A stretch of 17,486 nucleotides of DNA from Acidobacteriota bacterium (GTDB lineage Bacteria; Acidobacteriota; Terriglobia; Bryobacterales; JACQDG01). Both the position numbers and the translations under genes were made by a program. The notes below the pieces were generated by a model. That model was not told where the DNA came from and ran no database searches. It worked only from the letters and a program-made list of their open reading frames with translations. The first letter of the stretch is position 1. Each line of letters opens with the position of its first letter. Shown piece after piece: positions 1 to 7,098 of this stretch. The DNA lies in NCBI GenBank assembly GCA_016201195.1, contig JACQDI010000756.1, positions 1-17,486 on the forward strand, given 5' to 3'.

Positions 1-25
1 ACAGACGGTCCGAAGAATCATGAGT

Positions 26-193
26 GGCTCCTACTGGGAGCCGGCCGGGGGGGCGACTGCGGCCCGAGGAGGCCGCCCTACGGTGTCCGCAGCCTGCCCA
101 TGCTGGCAGGGCCTTCCGGCACCCACAGCGTTGTCCGCTTGGCGGTCGTCCCGCTGTTTGGTGTGACCAGGAGAACGCCCGAAGCATTCTCCT
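26..193. repeat. Cluster of short stem-loops (REP-like or structured RNA)
   Basis: This non-coding stretch contains several perfect short inverted repeats in a row. They are GGCTCC/GGAGCC at 26-31 and 37-42, GCGGCC/GGCCGC at 59-64 and 71-76, CCTGCC/GGCAGG at 93-98 and 105-110, CCGC/GCGG at 135-138 and 142-145, and AGGAGAA/TTCTCCT at 169-175 and 187-193. The first three begin 33-34 bases apart and have 5-6 base loops. On the minus strand the second unit reads GTAGGGCGGCC then GGGCCGC, a layout like the palindrome near 5871. This could be a cluster of intergenic palindromic repeats or a folded RNA. No poly-T tract follows any of them, so they are not classical terminators. No coding frame here has convincing protein character. 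Confidence 0.45.
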
Positions 194-586
194 ACTGTGA
201 ACATACGCAGAAAGTTCGAAAAGTGTACGGCTCGATCAGCGAGACGGACGAAGCCGTTAACCAACGAAAGGCGCTCTGCGGAGAACGGGAGAACTAGGTG
301 CGAGGATGCGTAATGGGGGCGCCAGCAGAGACTCACCGCGACTCTCCGGGGCGGACCACAAGCAGAGACCTACGGCTGCAACTCGTTGGCTATGTTGAGG
401 AAAACGCGACGCGACGAAGCGGACACACGACAAACGCTGCCGTTAACAACAGGGGACTCCGTTTTTCGCGTGGGAAAATTTTGGCTCCCCGAGACGGACG
501 GGGAAATAACCGCGTTCTCCGAGTTATTTCCGTTATGCCGAGTGATCACGGCGAACCGCAGGGGGGTGCGGGTTCCAGCGTTCGAT
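194..586. other. Gene-free region upstream of the receptor
   Basis: No frame here gives a recognisable protein. The open frames present yield arginine-, serine- and histidine-rich products without a ribosome binding site. Small repeats include a 9-bp direct repeat GCCGTTAAC at 253-261 and 439-447, and the word GAGACGGACG at 241-250 and 491-500. A longer inverted repeat at 502-531 is listed separately. The stretch is AT-richer than the genes around it in its last 150 bases, as expected for a promoter-proximal regulatory region. Confidence 0.5.
502..531. promoter_or_regulatory. 9-bp inverted repeat, possible operator
   Basis: GGAAATAAC at 502-510 is matched by its exact reverse complement GTTATTTCC at 523-531, with a 12-base spacer. 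It lies about 80 bases upstream of the -35 box of the receptor promoter. AT-rich arms in GC-rich DNA, with centres about 21 bases (two helical turns) apart, fit a binding site for a dimeric regulator. The alternative is an RNA hairpin in a transcript coming from the left. No regulator can be named. Confidence 0.4.
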
Positions 587-606
587 GTTTCACAAAGTTT
601 CACAAA
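587..606 (+). repeat. 10-bp tandem repeat next to the -35 box
   Basis: GTTTCACAAA occurs twice head to tail (587-596 and 597-606), followed by GTTC. It ends four bases before the -35 hexamer at 611. A 10-bp period puts both copies on the same face of the helix, the usual geometry for an activator or tandem operator site just upstream of a promoter. A regulatory role is inferred from position and spacing only. Confidence 0.45.
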
Positions 607-610
607 GTTC

Positions 611-639
611 TTGACGGGCAGACTGACCCCCCTTATAAT
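611..639 (+). promoter_or_regulatory. Sigma70-type promoter of the receptor gene
   Basis: TTGACG (611-616) and TATAAT (634-639) are separated by exactly 17 bases, matching the housekeeping consensus in 11 of 12 positions. The predicted start of transcription is near 646, giving a leader of about 22 bases. The leader contains GGAGGG (657-662), five bases before the ATG at 668. It is the strongest promoter by eye in the window and implies that the receptor is well expressed when not repressed. Confidence 0.8.
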
Positions 640-667
640 CTGAGCCATATTCGTTTGGAGGGCTGCT

Positions 668-3600
668 ATGCCTTATGGGGGGAAGTTGAATGGCGTTGTT
701 CTGGCAGTTTTATTTTGCGTTTCGGCGGCCTTAGGCCAGATCGGAACGTCGACGATCACCGGGCGTGTCACGGACCCGACGGGCGCCGTCGTTCCGAACG
801 TCTCCATTACTATCGTACAGTCGGGCACGAACTTCACCTCGACGGCTGTGACCAACAACGAGGGCATCTACCGCGTGCCCTCGCTGCAGCCCGGCCTGTA
901 CACGGTCTCGTTTGAAGCGCCAGGGTTCAAGAAGTCCGTGAGGGAGAGCGTCGAGCTGCGGACGGGCGACACCCTGGCCGTGGACATGACGTTGCAGGTC
1001 GGCAACGTGGCGGAGTCGGTGGAAGTGACGGGCGCGACGACGCTGCTGGAGACGGAGACGTCAGCCACGGGGACGGTGGTGCCAGGCACCATCCTCTACG
1101 ACCTGCCGCTCTATCAGCGGTACATCAACTCTACGCTGAACCTGGTTCCGGGGATGACGAGTGGCGGCTACGCGTATGGCGGCGACCTGGGCGCGTATCA
1201 TCTGGCCGGACAGCGCAGTGGGGCCATCGGCATCTTTGAGGACGGCGTGAACGGCAACGACCAGCTCGGCGGCACGGGCACGATCAAGCCGATCCAGAAC
1301 TCGGTGGCGGAAGTGAAGGTTCTGACCACCCTGCCTCCGGCGGAGTATGGGCACTCGGCAGGTGGCGTGATCAGTGTGGTGAAGAAGAGCGGAACCAACG
1401 AGCTTCACGGCATGGCCTCCTGGTATGGGCGGACGCGGCGCATGCAGCACCGGCTGTTCTTCGACAAGTTGCGGACCTCCCAGCCCACGGCCACCCGGCC
1501 CAACGGTGTGCCGACCTTCTTCATGGAGCCGGATGCCAACATTTCGGGGCCGGTTTACATTCCCAAGGTTTACGACGGGCGCAACAAGACATTCTTCTTC
1601 TTCGGCTACCAGCGACTGCACGAAAAAAAGGTGGCACAGGTCGTAGCGACGACGCCGACGCTGGATATGAAGAACGGTGACTTCAATTTTCCCGGGGTGG
1701 CGGCGAACCCGATCTTCGACCCGGCCACCACCGCGCGGCTGGCTGATGGGTCCTGGTCGCGCGATGCCTTCCCGGGCAACCGGGTCCCGCTGAGCCGCTT
1801 TGATCCGGTGGCGCGCAGGTTACTGGGCTTTGATCCATGGGTGCCGCCGAACCAGGCGGGCACGTACAACGCCAACGGGCCGGTAGGAAATCTGCTGGCC
1901 GACGAGTTTGCCCGGGTTTTCTTCGACGACTTCAACACGCGGCTGGACCATCAGTTCAGCACCGCGTTCAAGATCTATACCAGCTACACCGAGAACCGGT
2001 TCAGCGGCTACGGACGCCCCATTAACATCCGCACGGATCGCCTGGAGTTCGATCATTCCCAGGGCAACGATACGCCGTCCTATCAGCGCAACATCTCCGC
2101 CGGGGGAACCTGGGTTCTGAGCCCAGCAGTGGTGAATGACGCCCGGGTGGGTTACTTCCGGCGGGTGGACCAGACGTTCGTGCCTTCCTTCAACGGGAAC
2201 TGGGCCCAGCAACTGGCCATTCCGAACGTCTCGCCCGCGCTGATGCCGGCCTTCGGATCGGGGGACCGCTACGCGGCCGATTCCATCTATGGCATCTTCG
2301 GAGCTACACCCAGCCAGCAGGTGAACGAGACCATTTCTTTCCGCAACGACCTGAGCTGGGTGCGGGGCACGCACGCCTATAAGGTCGGATACGAGGTGCT
2401 GCGGTACCGACTCAATAACGCCATCCTGACCCAGCCGGCCCGGTTCTCGTTCGCGAACGTAACCGCCGGCCTGCAGGCCAATGGGGCAGCCCAGCCACGC
2501 ACAGGCAATACCTTCGCCGGCTTCCTGACCGGCTACGTGGCGCAGGGGCTTTTCACGAACGAGCTGTCGAGCTGGCTGCCGCGTTCCTACATCAGCAGCT
2601 TCTACGCCCAGGACGACTGGAAGGTGACCCCCAACCTGACGGTGAACGTCGGCGTGCGATATTCTAACGAGAGCCCGTTCACCACCAAGTACCGGCTGAT
2701 GAGTAATTTCGATCCCAACGCCACCGACGACCTGACCGGGCGCAAGGGCGCCGTCGTGCACCCCAGCGGGTCGTTGAACGCGCGCGACAACAACAACTTC
2801 CAGCCGCGCCTCGGGGTGGCGTGGCACCCCTGGCACAAGTGGGTGTTCCGCGGCGGCTTTGGGATCTACACGGTCGACGTGAAGTTCCCCTCCGCGCGGA
2901 TTCAGTACGACGAATACACGGCGACCGCCAACCAGCAGGCGCCTCCGGGCGATCCGCGGCCCGTATACCAGATCAGCCGGGGGCCGGACCCGGTCGTCTT
3001 CCAGACCCGTCCCAACGGAAGCAGCGCGTTCGTGGGAACCAACTTCGGTTCGCGGAACGTGCAGTGGTGGGACCCGGCGTTGCGAAACCCCTACGTGATG
3101 AACTGGAACGCCAGCGTGCAGTACGAGGTCGCGCGCGACTACCTGCTGGAGGTCAGCTACCAGGCGTCGGGCGGGGTAGGCCTGGTCGAGCAATGGGAGA
3201 CCAACACCTTCCCCATCGACTACGGCAAGGGGAACCCCACGCTGCAGAATCAGGTATTCGCAGCAGCGCAAAACTTCCGGCCGTGGTCGCAGTTCGGCAA
3301 CGTGCGGCTGCGGTCCAACTTTGGGCATTCGACGTTCCATTCCGGCACCGTGAAGCTGGAGAAGCGGTTCTCGCGCGGCCTGTACTTCGACACCTTCTAC
3401 ACGTACTCAAAGGCAATCGACAGCCAGGACGCCGATAACTCCGGGTCGGGAGTCGCGCCGATCCAGAACCGCGGTCTGGAAAAGGGCCGCTCCGGGTTCG
3501 ACCGCAACCACCGGTTCATCGGCGTGCTCAACTACGAGCTACCGATCGGCAGAGGGAAGAGGTGGCTCAATTCCGGCGGACGCTGGAAGCAGTGGATTCT

Positions 3601-4153
3601 CGGCGGGTACGAGATCTCCTGGATTCAGACGGCCGAGAGCGGCAACCCCCTGACGTTCGATTTCGCCAACAGTCCGTTCAACTACTATCCGGGCTTTGCC
3701 GGCAACCGGCGCTCGGAGGTGGTGGGCAAGCCGGCGCTGCGCAACAACTGGGGCGACCTGGGCGGTGATCGGTTCAACATCCAGAACATCAACCCGATCA
3801 TCGATATCAACAGCTTTGCTTACCCGGGCGGCTGCCCTTCGACGATCCCGGCCGGCTTCGACCGAACACAGTGCGACTTCCGTGTTGGAAACTCGGGCCG
3901 CAACATCGTCACTGGCACCCGCCTGCTGTGGTCGCAGGTATCGGCTCAGAAAAACTTCACTTTCAAGGAGCGCTTTCGGGCCCAAATCCGGTGGGACTTC
4001 CAGAATGCGTTCAAGACTTACAATTTCAACACGCCTACCACGACGGTGGACTTCCAGAATCCCCGGACCTTCGCCAAGCTGTCGTCGGACCCGCGGACCG
4101 CGTCCCTCGGTGGCCAGCCGCTGATGAATATGACGGTGATGTTTAGCTGGTAG
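668..4153 (+). CDS. TonB-dependent receptor with carboxypeptidase-regulatory domain (Oar-like)
   Basis: Predicted outer-membrane protein of 1161 residues, of the family very abundant in acidobacteria and usually linked to uptake of large polymers or siderophores; the substrate cannot be read from sequence. A signal peptide covers residues 1-23 (hydrophobic VVLAVLFCVSAALG, cleavage before Gln24). Residues about 28-110 form the carboxypeptidase-regulatory/CnaB-like beta-sandwich, recognisable from ITGRVTDPTGAVVPNV, GIYRVPSLQPGLYTV and GFK. A TonB plug-like domain follows at about 120-255, with EYGHSAGGVISVVKKSGTN near its end. The rest is a beta-barrel with many aromatic/polar alternations, ending in FSW, a terminal aromatic typical of outer-membrane proteins. 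I did not recognise a clear TonB box. The start is fixed by GGAGGG five bases upstream and a strong promoter. It converges on the cytochrome gene with an 18-base gap. Confidence 0.92.
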   Translation: MPYGGKLNGVVLAVLFCVSAALGQIGTSTITGRVTDPTGAVVPNVSITIVQSGTNFTSTAVTNNEGIYRVPSLQPGLYTVSFEAPGFKKSVRESVELRTGDTLAVDMTLQVGNVAESVEVTGATTLLETETSATGTVVPGTILYDLPLYQRYINSTLNLVPGMTSGGYAYGGDLGAYHLAGQRSGAIGIFEDGVNGNDQLGGTGTIKPIQNSVAEVKVLTTLPPAEYGHSAGGVISVVKKSGTNELHGMASWYGRTRRMQHRLFFDKLRTSQPTATRPNGVPTFFMEPDANISGPVYIPKVYDGRNKTFFFFGYQRLHEKKVAQVVATTPTLDMKNGDFNFPGVAANPIFDPATTARLADGSWSRDAFPGNRVPLSRFDPVARRLLGFDPWVPPNQAGTYNANGPVGNLLADEFARVFFDDFNTRLDHQFSTAFKIYTSYTENRFSGYGRPINIRTDRLEFDHSQGNDTPSYQRNISAGGTWVLSPAVVNDARVGYFRRVDQTFVPSFNGNWAQQLAIPNVSPALMPAFGSGDRYAADSIYGIFGATPSQQVNETISFRNDLSWVRGTHAYKVGYEVLRYRLNNAILTQPARFSFANVTAGLQANGAAQPRTGNTFAGFLTGYVAQGLFTNELSSWLPRSYISSFYAQDDWKVTPNLTVNVGVRYSNESPFTTKYRLMSNFDPNATDDLTGRKGAVVHPSGSLNARDNNNFQPRLGVAWHPWHKWVFRGGFGIYTVDVKFPSARIQYDEYTATANQQAPPGDPRPVYQISRGPDPVVFQTRPNGSSAFVGTNFGSRNVQWWDPALRNPYVMNWNASVQYEVARDYLLEVSYQASGGVGLVEQWETNTFPIDYGKGNPTLQNQVFAAAQNFRPWSQFGNVRLRSNFGHSTFHSGTVKLEKRFSRGLYFDTFYTYSKAIDSQDADNSGSGVAPIQNRGLEKGRSGFDRNHRFIGVLNYELPIGRGKRWLNSGGRWKQWILGGYEISWIQTAESGNPLTFDFANSPFNYYPGFAGNRRSEVVGKPALRNNWGDLGGDRFNIQNINPIIDINSFAYPGGCPSTIPAGFDRTQCDFRVGNSGRNIVTGTRLLWSQVSAQKNFTFKERFRAQIRWDFQNAFKTYNFNTPTTTVDFQNPRTFAKLSSDPRTASLGGQPLMNMTVMFSW

Positions 4154-4161
4154 AGTAAGCC
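4146..4161 (+). repeat. Half of a REP-like repeat overlapping the receptor stop codon
   Basis: These 16 bases match 5867-5882 in 15 of 16 positions (T instead of C at 4156). At the second site the sequence continues into a perfect palindrome; here the palindromic half is missing. The copy includes the last two sense codons (Ser, Trp) and the TAG stop of the receptor gene. It may be a decayed intergenic repeat or coincidence. Confidence 0.4.
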
Positions 4162-4171
4162 CTCGAACCGC

Positions 4172-4684
4172 CTAACGGCGTGGGGCCAGCGTGTGCGGCG
4201 AATGACACGCCGCACACGAGACGGTAACAGAGGCTTTGGGCGGCGCCGCCGAGCAGCTCGCCGGCAGGGCGGCATGACACTTCCTGCACTGCACTTCGAC
4301 AGTATTCCCCTTCCTCACGCTGTGCACCCCGTGGCAGGTCCCGCAATGCGGCGCGCGAACCTTGGCCTGCTCGAGCACCAGCTTCCCGTGCTTGCTCGCT
4401 GCGTACTCAGCCTGAATCGTCTTGGGCCCCTTGCCGGTGTGGCAGCCGCCGCACAGCGCCGGAATCTCGTGCGGAGGCGCCACCCGGTCCGGCTCCGCAT
4501 GACCCTGCGAGGTGCGGTGCTTTACGCTCTCCCCGTGGCAGAGGTTGCACTCCAGGCCCTTTTGAAAATGTGGGTGGGTGAGGAAGTCCTTGACCGTCTC
4601 GGTGTGGCAGACCTCGCACAGCTCATGCGGTTTCTGGGCCGCCACAGGCAGCGCCAGCAGGGCGAGGATCACCAGCCGCTTCAC
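4172..4684 (-). CDS. Hexaheme c-type cytochrome, exported
   Basis: Predicted periplasmic electron carrier of 170 residues. It has a Sec signal peptide (residues 1-16, LVILALLALPVAA) and six CXXCH haem-attachment motifs at 23-27, 46-50, 78-82, 114-118, 133-137 and 157-161. Extra histidines such as H37, H39, H56, H62, H99 and H121 could be distal ligands. The start is GTG at 4684: it overlaps the TGA stop of the upstream dehydrogenase by four bases (GTGA), so the two are likely translationally coupled and the cytochrome is the natural electron acceptor candidate for that enzyme. I cannot assign it to a named cytochrome subfamily. Maturation would need the cell's c-type cytochrome biogenesis system, which is not in this window. 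Confidence 0.9.
   Translation of the reverse strand: MKRLVILALLALPVAAQKPHELCEVCHTETVKDFLTHPHFQKGLECNLCHGESVKHRTSQGHAEPDRVAPPHEIPALCGGCHTGKGPKTIQAEYAASKHGKLVLEQAKVRAPHCGTCHGVHSVRKGNTVEVQCRKCHAALPASCSAAPPKASVTVSCAACHSPHTLAPRR
4191..4217 (-). repeat. 10-bp perfect inverted repeat in the end of the cytochrome gene
   Basis: GTGTGCGGCG (4191-4200) and CGCCGCACAC (4208-4217) are exact reverse complements with a 7-base loop. The structure covers the codons of the sixth haem motif, shortly before the cytochrome stop, and lies 38 bases past the receptor stop on the other strand. It could form at the 3' end of either convergent transcript. There is no T-run on either side, so I do not call it an intrinsic terminator. 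Confidence 0.55.
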
Positions 4685-5847
4685 GGCAGCCTCACCAGGC
4701 TGCGCTGGATCGACGCCAGAGTCGGCGTCCCGGCCAGGCCCATCGACACAACGAGTTCCGCGCGGAGCAGCTCGACCACCCGTTGCACGCCGACCTTGCC
4801 GAACGCCGCGAGCCCAAACACGTAGGGGCGGCCGATCTGCACCGCCTTCGCCCCCAGCGCCAACGCCTTCAGGATGTCGCTGCCACGCCGGATGCCGCCA
4901 TCCATCAGCACCGGGATCTTGCCGCCGACCGCGTCCACCACTTCGGGCAGCGCCACGATGGTCGGCACGACGCCGTCCAGTTGGCGGCCGCCGTGGTTCG
5001 ACACCACGATCGCCTGCGCGCCGCGCTCGACCGCCAGCCGGGCGTCCTCGGCGTTGAGAATGCCCTTGAGAATCACGGGCAGGCTCGACGCGCTGCGCAG
5101 CCAGTCGATGTAGTCCCAGGTCATGCTCGGTGTATGTGGCTCGAGCATCGCCGGCACGGCCGGGGAGCGCGGCTTGACCTTGGCGCGGTCCTCAGGAACG
5201 CCGGTCTGCATGTAGCCGTAGTCGAAGCGGTTGCGGTTGTTGCGGTCGCGGTTAGATAGATACTGGTTATCCACGGTGATGACGATGGCCGAGGCTCCGG
5301 CATCCTCGGTGCGCCGCGCGAAGGCCTGGGCCGCCGATTTGGTTGCGTGCCCGATGGTGTTCTGCCACCACACCGGCGCCTCGTTTTTCTCGCTGAGCTT
5401 CTCGATCCAGCCGCCCGCCGCCACGCAATACAGCGCCTTGGTGGCGTGGGCGCCCTCGGCGGCGATGCGGTCCCCGTCGGGGATCACCAGGTTTTTGCCG
5501 CCAGTGGGCGCCAGAATGATGGGGTAATCCATCTTCTTGCCCAGCAGCTCGAGCGACGGATCGATCTTGCTCACATCCACCATCGACCGCGGGCGCAGCC
5601 AGACCCGCGCCAGGGCCTCGCGGTTCCCGCGCAGCGTCAGCTCGTCCTCCACGCCCCCGGCGATGAAATCGTAGGCCAGCTTGTGGATCTTCTTCTTCGC
5701 CGCCTCCTCAATCTCATGCAGGTTCACCGGAGCCATCACCTCGTCGCTATAGGCAGGCGGGTAGATCGTCCCGTTGCGCTGGGCGAACAGGGGTGAGCCG
5801 GCCACGAAGCAGGCGAAACGCCACAACGCTTCCCGTCGGTTGAGCAT
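4681..5847 (-). CDS. FMN-dependent alpha-hydroxyacid dehydrogenase with Tat signal
   Basis: Member of the glycolate oxidase / lactate dehydrogenase (LldD) TIM-barrel family, expected to oxidise a 2-hydroxyacid to a 2-oxoacid. I place the start at the ATG at 5847 (388 residues), because this gives an N-terminus with NRREALWRF followed by a short hydrophobic run and LFAQ, a plausible twin-arginine export signal; an ATG at 5928 would add 27 unlike residues and run over a palindrome and the neighbouring gene's start. Retained family residues are Asp193, Arg200, Lys261 (VILKG), and His285 and Arg288 in SNHGGRQLDG; the FMN-phosphate loop appears as DGGIRRGSDILKAL. Unusual: Phe61 replaces the substrate-binding tyrosine of YDYY, and the QLY motif reads Gln162-Asn-Thr. 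Its stop overlaps the start of the cytochrome gene. Confidence 0.9.
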   Translation of the reverse strand: MLNRREALWRFACFVAGSPLFAQRNGTIYPPAYSDEVMAPVNLHEIEEAAKKKIHKLAYDFIAGGVEDELTLRGNREALARVWLRPRSMVDVSKIDPSLELLGKKMDYPIILAPTGGKNLVIPDGDRIAAEGAHATKALYCVAAGGWIEKLSEKNEAPVWWQNTIGHATKSAAQAFARRTEDAGASAIVITVDNQYLSNRDRNNRNRFDYGYMQTGVPEDRAKVKPRSPAVPAMLEPHTPSMTWDYIDWLRSASSLPVILKGILNAEDARLAVERGAQAIVVSNHGGRQLDGVVPTIVALPEVVDAVGGKIPVLMDGGIRRGSDILKALALGAKAVQIGRPYVFGLAAFGKVGVQRVVELLRAELVVSMGLAGTPTLASIQRSLVRLP

Positions 5848-5856
5848 ACGCAGCTT

Positions 5857-5862
5857 ATTGTA
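5857..5862 (-). promoter_or_regulatory. Possible -10 box giving a near-leaderless mRNA
   Basis: On the minus strand TACAAT lies nine bases before the chosen ATG of the hydroxyacid dehydrogenase, and no Shine-Dalgarno sequence is present. If used, transcription would begin two or three bases before the start codon. I see no good -35 hexamer. Confidence 0.35.
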
Positions 5863-5866
5863 ATAC

Positions 5867-5894
5867 GCTGGTAGAGCAAGCCTGCGGCTTGCCC
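5867..5894 (+). repeat. REP-like palindrome between divergent genes
   Basis: GCAAGCC (5876-5882) and GGCTTGC (5886-5892) pair perfectly around a 3-base loop and are preceded by GCTGGTAGA. It occupies the gap between the divergently transcribed dehydrogenase and aminotransferase. A truncated copy sits at 4146-4161 and a similarly built palindrome is at 59-80 on the other strand. Such GTAG-plus-palindrome units are typical of dispersed intergenic repeats. Confidence 0.55.
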
Positions 5895-5905
5895 TTCTGA
5901 AATCG

Positions 5906-7081
5906 ATGCCCACGATTCCTCTTTCCAATTCTGTCCAGCGCGTGCCCTACTCCCGCATCCGCGAGCTGGCCGAAATCGCCATGACCATGGACGGCGTGCT
6001 GAAGCTGTATTTTGGCGAGTCCAATCTTCCCACCCCGCAGTACATCAAGGACGCCGCCACTGCCGCCATGCGCGACGGCTACACCTTCTACACGGAGAAC
6101 GCCGGCTACCCCAGCTTGCGCCTCGCCATCGCCGAAAAATACCGCGAGCTTCATGGCGTGGATCTCAACGGCCTCGAGGAGATCGTGATCACCGCCTCCG
6201 GGGTGCAAGCGTTGAACGTGGCCATCCGCTGCGTGCTCGACCCCGGCGACGAAGCCATCGTGCTCACACCGGCCTGGCCCAACGCCTGCTCCAACGTCGC
6301 CATGTGCTCGGCGACGCCCCGCGAGATCCCGCTGTGCCTGGCCGGCGACCGCTACCACATCGACTTCGAGGCGATCGAGCGCGCCATCATGCCGCACACG
6401 CGGCTGCTGGTCTACACCTCGCCCTCGAATCCGCTCGGCTGGGTGGCCACCGAACAGGACCAGGACCGGCTCCTCGAGTTATGCCGCCGCCACGGGCTTT
6501 GGTTGATGGCCGACGAGGTCTATGAGCGGCTTTACTACAATGGCCCGGTGGCCCCCTCGATTCTGCGGAAGTGCACCCGCGACGACGCGGTCCTGGTGCC
6601 GCAGTCGTTCTCCAAGAGCTATTGCATGACCGGCTGGCGCCTGGGGTGGCTCGTGGCTCGCCGCGACCTGGCCCGCAAAGCTACCGAGCTGAACGAATTC
6701 ATCGTCTCCCACGCGCCGGCCATGGCGCAAAAGGCGGGCGAGGTCGCTCTTCGCGACGGCGAACCGGGCGTCGCCGAGATGGTTCAACGTCTGCGCGAGA
6801 ACCGCGACCTGGCGCTCGCCGCGCTCTCCAAAGCACCGGGCGTGACCGTTCCCTGCCCCGACGGCGCGTTCTATCTGTTCCCGCGCATCGAGGGTCTGTG
6901 CGACTCGTTCGAGTTTTGTCGCCGGCTGCTGGTCGAGAAAAAAGTGGGGCTGGCGCCCGGCGTGGCTTTCGGCGCCGGCGGCGAAGGCTCCATCCGCCTG
7001 TGCTACGCCGCGGACCGCACCGTGCTCGAGCCGGCCCTGGAGCGCCTGGGCGAGTTCCTGCGCCATCGGCCCGCGTGCTAG
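5906..7081 (+). CDS. Class I/II PLP-dependent aminotransferase
   Basis: Cytoplasmic aminotransferase of the aspartate-aminotransferase superfamily, 391 residues, a normal length. Fold-type I hallmarks are all present: Asn175 in SPSNPLG, Asp203 in ADEVYERLYY (pyridine nitrogen), the Schiff-base lysine Lys237 in SFSKSYCMTGWRLGW with Arg245 for the phosphate, and Arg364 in GSIRLCYA (substrate carboxylate). Which amino acid it uses cannot be decided. The start at 5906 lacks a clear ribosome binding site, but no better start was found before the conserved region. The gene is divergent from the hydroxyacid dehydrogenase, whose 2-oxoacid product could be a substrate; that link is inference. Confidence 0.92.
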   Translation: MPTIPLSNSVQRVPYSRIRELAEIAMTMDGVLKLYFGESNLPTPQYIKDAATAAMRDGYTFYTENAGYPSLRLAIAEKYRELHGVDLNGLEEIVITASGVQALNVAIRCVLDPGDEAIVLTPAWPNACSNVAMCSATPREIPLCLAGDRYHIDFEAIERAIMPHTRLLVYTSPSNPLGWVATEQDQDRLLELCRRHGLWLMADEVYERLYYNGPVAPSILRKCTRDDAVLVPQSFSKSYCMTGWRLGWLVARRDLARKATELNEFIVSHAPAMAQKAGEVALRDGEPGVAEMVQRLRENRDLALAALSKAPGVTVPCPDGAFYLFPRIEGLCDSFEFCRRLLVEKKVGLAPGVAFGAGGEGSIRLCYAADRTVLEPALERLGEFLRHRPAC

Positions 7082-7083
7082 AA
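7075..7083 (+). promoter_or_regulatory. Extended -10 candidate for the Uma2-family gene
   Basis: TGCTAGAAT has the TGnTANNNT form of an extended -10 element and includes the TAG stop of the aminotransferase. The same nine bases recur at 14955-14963 before another start. A start of transcription near 7090 would leave a short leader containing AGGGTGG before the ATG at 7099. No convincing -35 is visible. Confidence 0.35.
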
Positions 7084-7098
7084 TCCGGGTAGGGTGGT

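Noticed and set aside
31..336. 101-codon minus-strand frame at the left end
   Set aside because: It passes through the hairpin cluster, and its product shows no protein-like hydrophobic pattern or known motif.
298..915. 205-codon plus-strand frame crossing the receptor promoter and start
   Set aside because: It overlaps the receptor in another frame, has no ribosome binding site and gives an arginine-rich, motif-free product.
1820..3340. 506-codon open frame on the minus strand
   Set aside because: It lies entirely opposite the receptor gene, has a valine/arginine/histidine-rich product without any recognisable motif, and is explained by the high GC content of the receptor.
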